Part shown: one piece after another, positions 7,307 to 16,232 of the stretch | Numbering within the stretch: position 1 is the stretch's first letter | How the letters are laid out: every line of letters begins with the position of its first letter | NCBI RefSeq assembly: GCF_039673065.1 | Contig: NZ_JBDJKW010000004.1 | Coordinates: 1 to 64,000 of the forward strand | Direction: 5' to 3' | DNA length: 64,000 bases | From: Allobosea sp039673065 | GTDB lineage: Bacteria > Pseudomonadota > Alphaproteobacteria > Rhizobiales > Beijerinckiaceae | Made by a program: the position numbers and the translations under genes | Notes under the pieces: generated by a model | What the model saw: only the letters and a program-made list of their open reading frames with translations | What the model was told of the DNA's origin: nothing | The model's database searches: none

Positions 7307-8191
7307 ATGCGTGATCTGCCCGCCTCGCTCGCCGCGCAACTCGCCGGCGAGGCGACGACCCTGTGCCGCTGCTGGAGCTTGACGCGCCGAGACGGCGTTG
7401 TGCTCGGCTTCACCGACCATGATCGCGACCTCGTCTTCGAGGGCATCACCTTCCGCGCTGGCGCCGGGCTCGAGGCGGCGGAGACCACCGCCGAGCTCGG
7501 CTTCGCCACCGGGGGCGGCGAGGCGTCCGGGGCGCTCGCCTCCGGCGGGCTCGGCGAGGCGGAACTCGCGCGGGGCCTGTTCGACGACGCCGCGGTGAAG
7601 CTCTGGCTGGTCGACTGGCGCGATACCGCCGCGCGCACCCTGCTGGAGACCGGCTTCGTCGGCGAGGTCAGGCGCAGCGACACCGGCTTCTCGGCCGAGA
7701 TGCGCGGGCTCGGCAAGGCGTTCGACGAGGAGCGGGGCGGCCTCTACACCGCCTCCTGCTCCGCCGATCTCGGCGATGCGCGCTGCGGCGTCGCACTGAC
7801 CGTGGCGACGGCGAGCGTCGCAACCACGGACGGACGGCTCGGCCTGACCGCACCGGCGCTCTCGGCCTATGCCGACGGCTTCTTCAGCGCCGGGCGGCTG
7901 GTCTTCACCGCGGGCGGCAATGCCGGATTCGGCAGCGAGGTGAAGGTGCATCGCGCCGGCGGGGAGGGCGTCTCGCTGCAGCTCTGGCAGGCGGCTCCGA
8001 ACCCGATCGCGCCCGGCGACGGCTTCACCGTCTCGGCCGGCTGCGACAAGCGCTTCGCCACCTGCCGCGCCCGTTTCGGCAATGCCGTCAACTTCCGCGG
8101 CTTCCCGCACCTGCCCGGCAACGACTTCATCATCGCCGGCGGCACCGACCCCGGCGCCGCGCCCTTCGACGGCGGGAGCCTGTTCCGGTGA
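7307..8191 (+). CDS. GTA baseplate hub protein (gp13-like, DUF2163)
   Basis: A 294-residue DUF2163 protein, the hub of the GTA baseplate. N-terminal CRCWSLTRRDGVVLGFTDHD is a clear family signature. Four cysteines, Cys151, Cys160, Cys246 and Cys253, lie in two CxnC pairs. Hub proteins of this type, like lambda gpL, are known to bind an iron-sulfur cluster, so these are the probable ligands here. ATG 7307 is used; the longer open frame upstream is a gp12 shadow. The stop overlaps the GTG of the peptidase gene (GTGA). Confidence 0.9.
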   Translation: MRDLPASLAAQLAGEATTLCRCWSLTRRDGVVLGFTDHDRDLVFEGITFRAGAGLEAAETTAELGFATGGGEASGALASGGLGEAELARGLFDDAAVKLWLVDWRDTAARTLLETGFVGEVRRSDTGFSAEMRGLGKAFDEERGGLYTASCSADLGDARCGVALTVATASVATTDGRLGLTAPALSAYADGFFSAGRLVFTAGGNAGFGSEVKVHRAGGEGVSLQLWQAAPNPIAPGDGFTVSAGCDKRFATCRARFGNAVNFRGFPHLPGNDFIIAGGTDPGAAPFDGGSLFR

Positions 8192-8637
8192 TCGCCGCCG
8201 GCGACGCCACCCGCGCCCGCATCCTCGCCGCCGCCCGCGCCTTCCTCGGCACGCCCTATCACCACCAGGCGTCGCTGAGGGGCGTGGGCTGCGACTGCCT
8301 CGGCCTGGTGCGCGGCGTCTGGCGCGAGGTTCATGGCGCCGAGCCCGAGGCGACGCCGCCCTATGCGGTCCACTGGGCCGCGCATGCCGCCGGCGAGACG
8401 CTGACCCTGGCGGCGGGGCGCCACATGCTGCCGGTCGCGCCCGCCGCGCGCCGGCCCGGCGATCTCCTGCTCTTCCGCTGGCGCGACCATCTGCCGGCGG
8501 CGCATTGCGCCATTCTGTCGAGCCCCGAGCGCATGCTGCACGCCCATGACGGTGCCGCGGTCTGCGAGGTCGCACTGTCGGGCTGGTGGCTGCGCCATCT
8601 CGCCTTCGTCTTCTCGTTCCCGGAGGTCTCGTCCTGA
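8188..8637 (+). CDS. GTA NlpC/P60 cell-wall peptidase (gp14-like)
   Basis: A 149-residue NlpC/P60 cysteine peptidase of the phage/GTA tail type, thought to cut the recipient's peptidoglycan during DNA delivery. The catalytic Cys is Cys37 in GCDCLGLVRGVWRE, with His106 in AAHCAIL as the partner. LGTPYHHQAS is the conserved segment before it. It starts with GTG 8188, overlapping the hub stop by four bases. Its own stop TGA shares its last base with the ATG of gp15. Confidence 0.9.
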   Translation: MIAAGDATRARILAAARAFLGTPYHHQASLRGVGCDCLGLVRGVWREVHGAEPEATPPYAVHWAAHAAGETLTLAAGRHMLPVAPAARRPGDLLLFRWRDHLPAAHCAILSSPERMLHAHDGAAVCEVALSGWWLRHLAFVFSFPEVSS

Positions 8638-11600
8638 TGGCCACGCTCGTTCTGCAGGTCGCCGGCACGGTGGTGGGCACGGCGCTCGGAGGCCCGGTCG
8701 GCGCCATGATCGGCCGGTCGATCGGCGCGATCGCCGGCGCAGGGCTCGATCGCTCGCTGTTCGGCGCCGGCGGCGGCACCCGCATCGTCGAGGGGCCGCG
8801 GCTCAGCGAGATCGAGGGGCTGGCCTCGACCGAGGGAGCGCCGATCCCGCGCGTCTACGGCCGTGCGCGCCTCGGCGGACAACTGATCTGGGCGACGCGC
8901 TTCGAGGAGGAGATCACCACCACCGTCACGCGCAGCAAGGCCGGCGGCAAGGGCGGCCAGAAGGCGCAGAAGACCTACGAGACGACCTACAGCTATTACG
9001 CCAATCTGGCGGTGGCGATCTGCGAGGGGCCGATCGCGTTCGTCCGCAGGATCTGGGCCGATGGCCGCGAGATCGACTTCAACACGGTGGCGCTGCGCAT
9101 CCATCGCGGCTTCGAGACGCAGCAGCCCGATCCGCTGATCGCGGCGAAGGAGGCGGGCGCGGCTCCGGCCTATCGCGGCATCGCCTATGTCGTGCTCGAG
9201 CGTTTCCCGCTTGCCGACTATGGCAACCGCGTGCCGCAATTCGCCTTCGAGGTGGTGCGGGCGGTGCCCGGCCTCGGCGGCATGATCCGCGCGGTGACGC
9301 TGATCCCCGGCGCCAGCGAGTTCATCTACCAGCCGACGCTGGTGAACCAGGAGCCGGAGCCGGGCACCAGCATCGCCGAGAACCGCCATCAATGGCACAG
9401 CGGCACCGATGTCGACGGGGCGATCGCGCATCTGCTGGCGCTGTGCCCGTCGCTGCGCCGCATCTCGCTGGTGGTCAGCTGGTTCGGCGACGATCTGCGT
9501 GCCGGCACCTGCACGGTGACGCCGCGGGTCGAGATCGCGCAGAAGACGACGGTCGGTGAGACATGGCGGGTCGCGGGGCTGGAGCGCTGGCAGGCCCGCC
9601 TGGTTAGCCTCTCGAACGGCCGGCCGGCCTATGGCGGCACACCATCGGATGATGCGGTCATCGCGCTGATCCGTCGCCTGCGCGACGTCTACGGGCTGGA
9701 GGTCGTGCTCTACCCCTTCGTGATGATGGACGTGCCGGCCGGCAACGCCCTGCCGGATCCGCATACCGGCGCGGCCGGCCAGCCGCCCTATCCCTGGCGC
9801 GGGCGCATGAGCTGCATGCCGGCGCCGGGCCGGCCGGGCTCGCCGGACGGAACGCCGGCCTCCGCGACGCAGATCGCCGCCTTCCTCGGCACGGCCCGCG
9901 CCGCCGACTTCTCGCTCGCGGACGGGCGCGTCCTCTGCGCCGCGCAGGATGACTGGGGCTTCCGCAGGGCGGTGCTGCATGCAGCGATGCTAGCCAGGGC
10001 CGCCGGCGGCGTCGCGGGCTTCGTCATCGGCTCCGAACTGGTCGGACTGACGCGGGTGCGCAGCGCGCCGGGCGTCTACCCGATGGTCGAAGGCCTGGTC
10101 GATCTCGCCGCCGAGGTCCGGTCGATCCTGCCTGCGCCGACTGCGCTGGTCTATGCGGCGGACTGGACCGAATACGGCGCCCATGTCCTGGCCGGCGGCG
10201 ACGAGGTGCGCTTTCCGCTCGATCCGCTCTGGGCGAGCCCGGATATCGACGCGATCGGCATCGACTACTATCCGCCGCTCAGCGACTGGCGCGACACGCC
10301 CGACCATGCCGACGCCGCGCTGGCGCGGGGAGCGAGCGATCTCGCCTATCTGCGTGACCGGCTGACGGCGGGTGAGGCCTATGACTGGTATTACGCCTCG
10401 TCCGGCGAGCGGCAGGCGCAGATCCGCCGGCCGATCACCGACGGCGCCTATGGCAAACCCTGGGTCCATCGGCCCAAGGATCTGCCGAACTGGTGGCGCA
10501 ACCGCCATGTCGAGCGTGTCGGCGGCGTCGAGCGGGCCATGCCCACCACCTGGCTGCCCGGCTCCAAGCCGATCTGGCTGACCGAGATCGGCTTGCCGGC
10601 AGTCGACAAGGGCGGCAATTCTCCCAATGTCTTTCCCGATCCGAAATCGGTCGACGGCGGTTATCCGCATTTTTCCACGCGCGTGCGCGACGATCTCGTC
10701 CAGGCGCGTGGGCTGGAGGCGATCCTCTCCGGCTTCGATCCGGCGCTGCCGGGTTTCCATCCCGCTCGCAACCCAGTCTCGCCGGTCACCGGCCTGCGCA
10801 TGGTCGATCCCGCCAACATCTATGTCTGGACCTGGGATGCGCGGCCGTTCCCCGCCTTTCCCGACCTGATCTCGGTCTGGGCCGATGGCGGCAACTACGA
10901 CACCGGCCACTGGATCAACGGACGGCTGGAAGGCACGCCGCTCGACCGGCTGATCCGCGCGGTCCTGGCCGATTACGGCCTGCCCGCCGCCGACGAGATC
11001 GCGGTCGATGGCTTCCTCGACGGCTACGTGCTCGACCGGCCTCTCTCGGCACGGCAGGTGTTGGAACCGCTGGCGCACGCCTATGGCTTCGATGCGACCA
11101 TGACCTCCGGGCGGCTGCGCTTTCGCGGGCGCGCCGGGGCTGTGGTCCGCCATCTGACCGCGGACGATATCGTGCCTGACCGCGAGGGACGGCCCTACGA
11201 GATCAGGCGCGCGGAGGAGAGCGAGCTGCCGCGCGAACTCAGGCTGGCCCATATCGACGGCGACAACGGCTATCGCCGTGCCGCCGCGCGCTCGCGCCGG
11301 CTGGCCGGTGGGGCCCGGCGCGAAAGCGCCGTCGACACCGCGATCGTGACGCGCCGGGCCGAGGGCCAGCGTCTCGCCGATCAGCGCCTGCAGGAACTCT
11401 GGGCCGGGCGCGAGACGCTGGAGATCGCCCTGTCGCCGCGGCTGATCGCGCTGGAGCCGGGCGATGTCGTCTCGCTCGATGTCGACGGGCGCCCACGGCT
11501 TTTCCGCCTGACGCGCATCGCCGACGGTGCGGTGCGCATGGCGAGCGCCCGGGCCGTCGAGCCGGCGATCTATGCGCCCGCTCCGGTCGCCAGCGATACC

Positions 11601-12560
11601 GGGACCAAGCCGCATGTCGTGCCGCGCGTCGCCGGGCGGCCGGACGCGCTGCTGTTCGACCTGCCGCTCGCGCTCTCCGAGCCGCCGGCGCTGCTCTTGC
11701 TGGCGGCGCAGGCCGATCCCTGGCCCGGTGCGCTGGCGGTCTGGCGTGCCGCGGCGGACCTGCCCTTCGAGCTGGCGGGCCTGGTCGAGACGCCCTCGAT
11801 CATGGGCGAGACGCTGAGCGCGCTCGGTCCGGGGCCGCTCTGGCGCGGCGATCGCCTTGGCGCGGTCGATATCCGGTTGCGCGGCGGCATTCTCGCCTCC
11901 GTCGACTGGGTTGCGGCGCTCGGCGGCGCGAATGCGTTTGCCCTGATCGACGCGGCCGGCATGGTCGAGATCGTCACCGCAGCGCGTGCCGAGCTGATCG
12001 GGGATCGCAGCTTTCGCCTGTCGGGCCTGCTGCGCGGGCTCGGCGGCTCGGAGGCGATGGCGTCGCGGCATCTGCCAGCGGGGGCCCGGGTCGTGGTGCT
12101 CGACGGGGCGGCGCTCCCCCTCGCGACGCGTCTCGACGATGTCGGCCGCCACTGGCGCTATCGCGTCGGCCCCGTCACGGCCGACATCGCGATGCGCGAG
12201 CTTTCCGCGACGGTCGGCGCGGCGGCGCTGCGGCCGCTGGCGCCGGTCCATCCCAAGGCGCGGCGCGGGCCGGACGGCGTGCGCCTGAGCTGGATCCGCC
12301 GGACGCGGACCGGCGGCGATTCCTGGGAACTGGCCGAGGTGCCCCTCGGGGAGACGTCCGAGCGCTACAGGATCGTCATCCACCGCGACGGTGCGGCGAT
12401 CCGGACCATCGAGACCGATACGCCGGTCTTCGACTATGCGCAGGCGACCGAACTCGCCGATTTCGGCCAGAAGCAGGCCCTGCTCGACGTCGCGATCGCG
12501 CAGATCGGGGCGGTCACGGGGGAGGGCGAGCGCTGGCGCGGCGAGGTCGCGGTGCGCTGA
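8637..12560 (+). CDS. GTA host-specificity/tail-tip protein (gp15-like, TIM-barrel)
   Basis: A 1307-residue tail-tip protein, the largest GTA component. It starts with a Gly-rich hydrophobic segment (LQVAGTVVGTALGGPVGAMI), followed by a baseplate region containing IPRVYGRARLGGQLIW. A GTA TIM-barrel-like domain lies around residues 400-730, with DWTEYGAH and IDAIGIDYYPPLSDWRD. The phage-tail_3-like part follows, with DDIVPDREGRPYEIRRAEESE. In RcGTA the TIM-barrel is glycosidase-like and the C-terminal part contacts the cell surface. ATG 8637 follows CGGAGG. This is the last gene of the cluster here, and no adsorption, lysis or integrase gene follows. Confidence 0.92.
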   Translation: MATLVLQVAGTVVGTALGGPVGAMIGRSIGAIAGAGLDRSLFGAGGGTRIVEGPRLSEIEGLASTEGAPIPRVYGRARLGGQLIWATRFEEEITTTVTRSKAGGKGGQKAQKTYETTYSYYANLAVAICEGPIAFVRRIWADGREIDFNTVALRIHRGFETQQPDPLIAAKEAGAAPAYRGIAYVVLERFPLADYGNRVPQFAFEVVRAVPGLGGMIRAVTLIPGASEFIYQPTLVNQEPEPGTSIAENRHQWHSGTDVDGAIAHLLALCPSLRRISLVVSWFGDDLRAGTCTVTPRVEIAQKTTVGETWRVAGLERWQARLVSLSNGRPAYGGTPSDDAVIALIRRLRDVYGLEVVLYPFVMMDVPAGNALPDPHTGAAGQPPYPWRGRMSCMPAPGRPGSPDGTPASATQIAAFLGTARAADFSLADGRVLCAAQDDWGFRRAVLHAAMLARAAGGVAGFVIGSELVGLTRVRSAPGVYPMVEGLVDLAAEVRSILPAPTALVYAADWTEYGAHVLAGGDEVRFPLDPLWASPDIDAIGIDYYPPLSDWRDTPDHADAALARGASDLAYLRDRLTAGEAYDWYYASSGERQAQIRRPITDGAYGKPWVHRPKDLPNWWRNRHVERVGGVERAMPTTWLPGSKPIWLTEIGLPAVDKGGNSPNVFPDPKSVDGGYPHFSTRVRDDLVQARGLEAILSGFDPALPGFHPARNPVSPVTGLRMVDPANIYVWTWDARPFPAFPDLISVWADGGNYDTGHWINGRLEGTPLDRLIRAVLADYGLPAADEIAVDGFLDGYVLDRPLSARQVLEPLAHAYGFDATMTSGRLRFRGRAGAVVRHLTADDIVPDREGRPYEIRRAEESELPRELRLAHIDGDNGYRRAAARSRRLAGGARRESAVDTAIVTRRAEGQRLADQRLQELWAGRETLEIALSPRLIALEPGDVVSLDVDGRPRLFRLTRIADGAVRMASARAVEPAIYAPAPVASDTGTKPHVVPRVAGRPDALLFDLPLALSEPPALLLLAAQADPWPGALAVWRAAADLPFELAGLVETPSIMGETLSALGPGPLWRGDRLGAVDIRLRGGILASVDWVAALGGANAFALIDAAGMVEIVTAARAELIGDRSFRLSGLLRGLGGSEAMASRHLPAGARVVVLDGAALPLATRLDDVGRHWRYRVGPVTADIAMRELSATVGAAALRPLAPVHPKARRGPDGVRLSWIRRTRTGGDSWELAEVPLGETSERYRIVIHRDGAAIRTIETDTPVFDYAQATELADFGQKQALLDVAIAQIGAVTGEGERWRGEVAVR

Positions 12561-12580
12561 GCGACGTTCGGGCGCAGGGC

Positions 12581-12952
12581 ATGCCGCAGTGCATTCATGG
12601 ACCATTCACGCGCCGCGCGATAGCCACGGGGACCATGCTGCTCGCCCCGACTTCAGCGTTGTTCGCCGCCGTGAGCCTGTCCGTATCGCCGGTGTCGCCG
12701 GTCGATGCGGCGGCCCCGGTCGCCTGCCTCTCCGCGGACGAGACGCGCGAGGCGGTGACTGCGGGCCAGGTCATGCAGCCGGCGCTCGCCTCCCGCCACG
12801 CCCGCGACGCGGCGCCCGGCGAGGTCGTGCGCATCAGCCTGTGCCGGCAGGGCGAGAGCTTCGTCTATGTCGTGACCACCCTGAAGCGCGACGGGCGCGT
12901 CGCACGGGTGACGCTCGACGGACATTCGGGCAAGGTGTCCGACATCCGCTGA
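12581..12952 (+). CDS. small PepSY-like periplasmic protein, FeuN-like
   Basis: A 123-residue exported protein. The N-terminus has TRRAIATGTMLLAPTSALFA, a signal sequence with a twin Arg. The mature part ends in a PepSY-like beta pattern (SFVYVVTTLKRDGRVARVTLDG). It sits directly upstream of a response regulator and sensor kinase that resemble FeuP and FeuQ. In Sinorhizobium, FeuN is a small periplasmic protein encoded at this spot that restrains FeuQ. Position, size and export support the analogy; the assignment is inference. An internal ATG at 12634 is a weaker start because it cuts the signal peptide. Confidence 0.7.
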   Translation: MPQCIHGPFTRRAIATGTMLLAPTSALFAAVSLSVSPVSPVDAAAPVACLSADETREAVTAGQVMQPALASRHARDAAPGEVVRISLCRQGESFVYVVTTLKRDGRVARVTLDGHSGKVSDIR

Positions 12953-12962
12953 GGCGGACACC
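12934..12962 (+). terminator. hairpin between the FeuN-like gene and the response regulator
   Basis: GGTGTCCG at 12934-12941 pairs perfectly with CGGACACC at 12955-12962, leaving a 13-base loop that contains the stop codon of the upstream gene. There is no T-run, so it would act as an attenuator or mRNA-stabilising hairpin rather than a full terminator. Eight base pairs in GC-rich DNA could be chance. Confidence 0.3.
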
Positions 12963-12995
12963 GTGATCCTGGCACCCTGACGGAGACATCAAGCC

Positions 12996-13658
12996 GTGCG
13001 ACTGCTCGTCGTCGAGGACGACAAGGACCTCAACCGCCAGATCGTCAGCGCGCTCGAGCATGCGGGCTACGCGGTCGACAAGGCCTTCGATGGCGAGGAA
13101 GGGCTCTATCTCGGCGATACCGAGCCCTATGACGCCGTGATTCTCGATCTTGGCCTGCCGAAGATCGATGGCGTCTCGGTGCTGCAGGGCTGGCGCCGCG
13201 AGGGCAAGACCATGCCGGTGCTGATCCTCACCGCCCGCGACCGCTGGAGCGACAAGGTCGCCGGCTTCGATGCGGGCGCCGACGATTACGTCACCAAGCC
13301 CTTCCACGTCGAGGAACTGCTGGCCCGCGTCCGTGCGCTGCTGCGCCGTGCCGCCGGGCACGCCACCTCCGAGCTGGTCTGCGGCCCCGTCAGGCTCGAC
13401 ACACGCGCCAGCCGCGTCGTCGTCGACGGCAACCCGATCAAGCTCACCTCCCACGAATACCGGCTGCTGGCCTATCTGATGCACCATCAGGGCCGGGTGG
13501 TGTCGCGAACCGAGCTGGTCGAGCATCTGTACGACCAGAATTTCGATCGCGATTCCAACACGATCGAGGTCTTCGTCGGCCGCCTGCGCAAGAAGCTCGG
13601 CGTCGACGTCATCGAGACCGTCCGCGGTCTGGGATACATCGCCGCGGCGAAGGACTGA
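12996..13658 (+). CDS. feuP: OmpR-family response regulator, FeuP-like
   Basis: A 220-residue two-domain regulator. The receiver domain (about 1-115) has the acidic pair EDD, phospho-acceptor Asp51 (VILDLGLP), Thr in LTARDRW, and Lys in VTKPF. The winged-helix DNA-binding domain (about 125-218) ends SNTIEVFVGRLRKKLG. The segments DRWSDKVAGFDAGADDYV, LTSHEYRLLAYLMHH and SRTELVEHLYDQ closely resemble rhizobial FeuP, which controls cyclic glucan export. Start is GTG 12996. The sensor kinase follows after six bases. The target genes in this organism are unknown. Confidence 0.85.
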   Translation: MRLLVVEDDKDLNRQIVSALEHAGYAVDKAFDGEEGLYLGDTEPYDAVILDLGLPKIDGVSVLQGWRREGKTMPVLILTARDRWSDKVAGFDAGADDYVTKPFHVEELLARVRALLRRAAGHATSELVCGPVRLDTRASRVVVDGNPIKLTSHEYRLLAYLMHHQGRVVSRTELVEHLYDQNFDRDSNTIEVFVGRLRKKLGVDVIETVRGLGYIAAAKD

Positions 13659-13664
13659 GCCGGC

Positions 13665-15041
13665 ATGGCCGTCCGCCGGCAGCGCTTCTCGCTGGGCAGC
13701 CGCCTGTTCCTCTCGGCGGTGATCTGCTGCGCGCTGGTGCTGGCTTTGGCCGGCGCCGGACTGACCACCTTCTATCGCCGCTCGGCCGAGCGCGGCTTCG
13801 ACGAGCGGCTGAGCGTCTACATCAAGGAACTCGTCGCCGATCTGGCGGCGCCGCCCGAGACCGAGCGCCAGACGATCGGCGACCTCGGGGAGCCGCGCTT
13901 CGACCTGCCGCTCTCCGGCTGGTACTGGCAGATCATCCGCCTCGACGGCGAGCGGCCGGTGGTGCGGACCTCGCGCTCCCTGGTCGGCGGGCAATTGCCC
14001 AAGCTGCTCGACCGCAAGCTGGAGCCCAACCAGCGCGGCCTGCGCGAAAGCTACATCCTCGGCCCGGACGACCGGCGACTGCGCATTCTCGAACGTGAGA
14101 TCGACGTCGGCGAGGACGGGCGCTTCACGGTCGGCGTCGCGGCGCCTGCCGACGAGATCGACGAGGATATCCGCGAGTTTCGCTTCGCGTTGACCCTGAC
14201 CTTCCTCTTCCTCGGCTTCGCCCTGGTGATCTCGACGATTGCCCAGGTCCGCTTCGGCTTGCGCCCGCTGGTGCGGCTGCGGGCGCAGGTGGGCGCGGTG
14301 CGCACCGGCGAGAGCGCGCGGATCACCGGCACCTACCCGCCCGACCTCGCGCCGCTGGCGGGCGAGCTCAACCAGCTCATCGATGCCAATCGCGAGATCC
14401 TGGAGCGGGCGCGCACCCAGGTCGGCAACTTGGCCCATGCGCTCAAGACGCCGCTCAGCGTGATGCGCAACGAGGCCGAGGCCGCCGACGACGCGCTGGC
14501 GCAGACGGTCCGCCACCAGACGACGATCATGCGCGACCAGGTCCAGTATTATCTCGACCGCGCACGGGCGGCGGCGCTCTCGGGTGCACTCGGCGGCGCC
14601 ACGGAGATCGCCCCGTCGCTCGACGCCCTCATTCGCACCTTCGGCAAGATCACGCGCGATCGCGCCGTCGCCGGCAGCCATGCGGTGCCCGAAGGCGTGC
14701 GCTTCCGCGGCGAGAAGCAGGATCTGGAGGAAATGCTCGGCAACCTGCTCGACAATGCCTTCAAATGGGCGCGGCATCGCGTCACGGTCGCGCTCGCCCC
14801 CGAAACGGACTGGCCGGAGGGACGGCTGTCCCTGCTGATCGACGATGACGGGCCGGGCCTGCCGGACGAGGCGCTGGCGGAGGTGCTGAAGCGGGGCCGC
14901 AGGCTCGACGAAACCACGCCCGGCTCGGGGCTCGGGCTCTCCATCGTCGTCGACCTCGCCAAGCTCTATGGTGGCGGGGTCTCGCTGGAGCGCTCGCCGC
15001 TGGGTGGCCTGCGCGCGCGGCTGGTTCTGCCGGTTGTTTGA
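13665..15041 (+). CDS. feuQ: sensor histidine kinase, FeuQ-like
   Basis: A 458-residue membrane sensor kinase. One membrane helix lies near residues 13-35, then a periplasmic domain of about 145 residues, and a second helix near 180-200 (LTLTFLFLGFALVIS). HAMP follows, then the H-box with His258 in GNLAHALKTPLSVM. The ATPase domain has an N-box (GNLLDNAFKWA), G1 (DDDGPGLP) and G2 (GSGLGLS). The low-complexity H-box NLAHALKTPL is typical of the FeuQ/PhoQ-like group. It pairs with the regulator directly upstream. The periplasmic FeuN-like protein two genes upstream is the likely negative input. Confidence 0.85.
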   Translation: MAVRRQRFSLGSRLFLSAVICCALVLALAGAGLTTFYRRSAERGFDERLSVYIKELVADLAAPPETERQTIGDLGEPRFDLPLSGWYWQIIRLDGERPVVRTSRSLVGGQLPKLLDRKLEPNQRGLRESYILGPDDRRLRILEREIDVGEDGRFTVGVAAPADEIDEDIREFRFALTLTFLFLGFALVISTIAQVRFGLRPLVRLRAQVGAVRTGESARITGTYPPDLAPLAGELNQLIDANREILERARTQVGNLAHALKTPLSVMRNEAEAADDALAQTVRHQTTIMRDQVQYYLDRARAAALSGALGGATEIAPSLDALIRTFGKITRDRAVAGSHAVPEGVRFRGEKQDLEEMLGNLLDNAFKWARHRVTVALAPETDWPEGRLSLLIDDDGPGLPDEALAEVLKRGRRLDETTPGSGLGLSIVVDLAKLYGGGVSLERSPLGGLRARLVLPVV

Positions 15042-15119
15042 TGGGCGACAAGGCGCGCGTGACCGTTTGTCGCCATCTTGGGACATGAAGCTGGCGAGGC
15101 GATTGGCTATGAACGCACG

Positions 15120-16232
15120 ATGCTGATCTGGATCATCTTTGCGCTCATGACCGGGGCGAGCGTGCTGGCGGTGCTCTGGCCGCTGGGCCGCCGCCAGCCG
15201 GCGCTCTTCGCCGATACGGCCGGGGCGACCGCGCTCTACCGCGCGCAGCTCGCCGAGATCGACCGCGATCTCGGCCGGCGGATGATCGGCGAGGGCGAGG
15301 CCGCGGCCGCGAAGGCCGAGGCCGCGCGGCGCCTGCTGCGGGCCGCCGATGCCGAGCCCGCTCCCGAGGGCGAGAGCGAGCCTTCGCTGCGCCGCCGCCG
15401 CGCGGCCTCGGCGATCGCGCTCTCCTGCGTCCCGCTCGTCGCGCTGCTGATCTATGGCGCGCAGGGCTCGCCGACGCTGCCCGACCAGCCGCTCGCTGCC
15501 CGCCTCAAAGGCAGCCCGAACGGCCAGGACTTCGGCATCGCGGTGGCGCGCATCGAGGCGCATCTCGCCGCCAACCCCTCCGACGGCAAGGGCTGGGCCG
15601 TGCTGGCGCCGGTCTATCTGCGCATCGGCCGCTATGATGACGCCGCCAAGGCCTTCGCCTCGGCGATCCGCCATGGCACGCCCAGCGCCGAGCTTCACGC
15701 CGGCCAGGCCGAGGCGATGATCCTCGCCGCTGGCGGCGTCGTCACCGCCGCGGCCCGCGAGGAACTCGCCGCCGCGACGCGGCTCGAACCGGCCAATCCC
15801 CGCGCGCGCTTCTTCCTCGCCATCGCCCAGGAGCAGGACGGCGACGCCGGCAAGGCGATCGCCGCCTTCAAGGCGCTTCTGGCAGACGCTCCCAAGGACG
15901 CGCCCTGGGCCGCGGCCGTGCGTTCGCGGCTGTCGCAGCTCGAGGCGCGGCCCGATCCGGATGCGGCGGCCGCCATCGCCGCGATGCCGCAGGGCGACCG
16001 CGACACCGCCATTCGCGGCATGGTCGAAGGCCTCGCCGCGCGCCTGGCGGAATCCGGCGGAACCCTGCCGGAATGGAGCCGCCTGATCCGCTCGCAGATG
16101 GTGCTGGGCGACAAGGAAGCGGCCGGGCGCTCGCTCGCCACGGCACGCCAGCGGCTGGCAGAGGACAAGGCCGCACTCGACGCGCTGGCGGCGCTCGCCG
16201 CCGAGACCGGGCTGAAGGAGGCCGCACAGTGA
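15120..16232 (+). CDS. ccmI: cytochrome c biogenesis protein CcmI (CycH)
   Basis: A 370-residue CcmI. It has an N-terminal two-helix membrane part (MLIWIIFALMTGASVLAVLW and, near residue 100, SAIALSCVPLVALLIYG) and a C-terminal TPR domain containing GWAVLAPVYLRIGRYDDAAKAFASA. CcmI holds apocytochrome c for heme attachment by CcmF/H. The cytoplasmic loop between the helices has the conserved ALYRAQLAEIDRD. ATG 15120 is chosen because it begins the first membrane helix; the frame is open further upstream from a TTG. The end overlaps the GTG of ccmE by four bases, starting a ccmI-E-F-H operon. Confidence 0.92.
   Translation: MLIWIIFALMTGASVLAVLWPLGRRQPALFADTAGATALYRAQLAEIDRDLGRRMIGEGEAAAAKAEAARRLLRAADAEPAPEGESEPSLRRRRAASAIALSCVPLVALLIYGAQGSPTLPDQPLAARLKGSPNGQDFGIAVARIEAHLAANPSDGKGWAVLAPVYLRIGRYDDAAKAFASAIRHGTPSAELHAGQAEAMILAAGGVVTAAAREELAAATRLEPANPRARFFLAIAQEQDGDAGKAIAAFKALLADAPKDAPWAAAVRSRLSQLEARPDPDAAAAIAAMPQGDRDTAIRGMVEGLAARLAESGGTLPEWSRLIRSQMVLGDKEAAGRSLATARQRLAEDKAALDALAALAAETGLKEAAQ

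Noticed and set aside
1..12560. Intact prophage
   Set aside because: No integrase, repressor, replication, lysis or attachment-site sequence was seen in the window. The gene content and order are those of an RcGTA-type cluster, not of a complete temperate phage.
9990..12605. An 871-codon open frame on the reverse strand, and similar ones at 12834-15698, 22956-25592 and 26029-28257
   Set aside because: They lie wholly antisense to recognised genes (gp15, feuQ and neighbours, glnE, PAS kinase). Their composition is Arg/Gly/Ala-rich, as expected from GC-rich DNA read in the wrong frame, with no domain matches and no ribosome sites.
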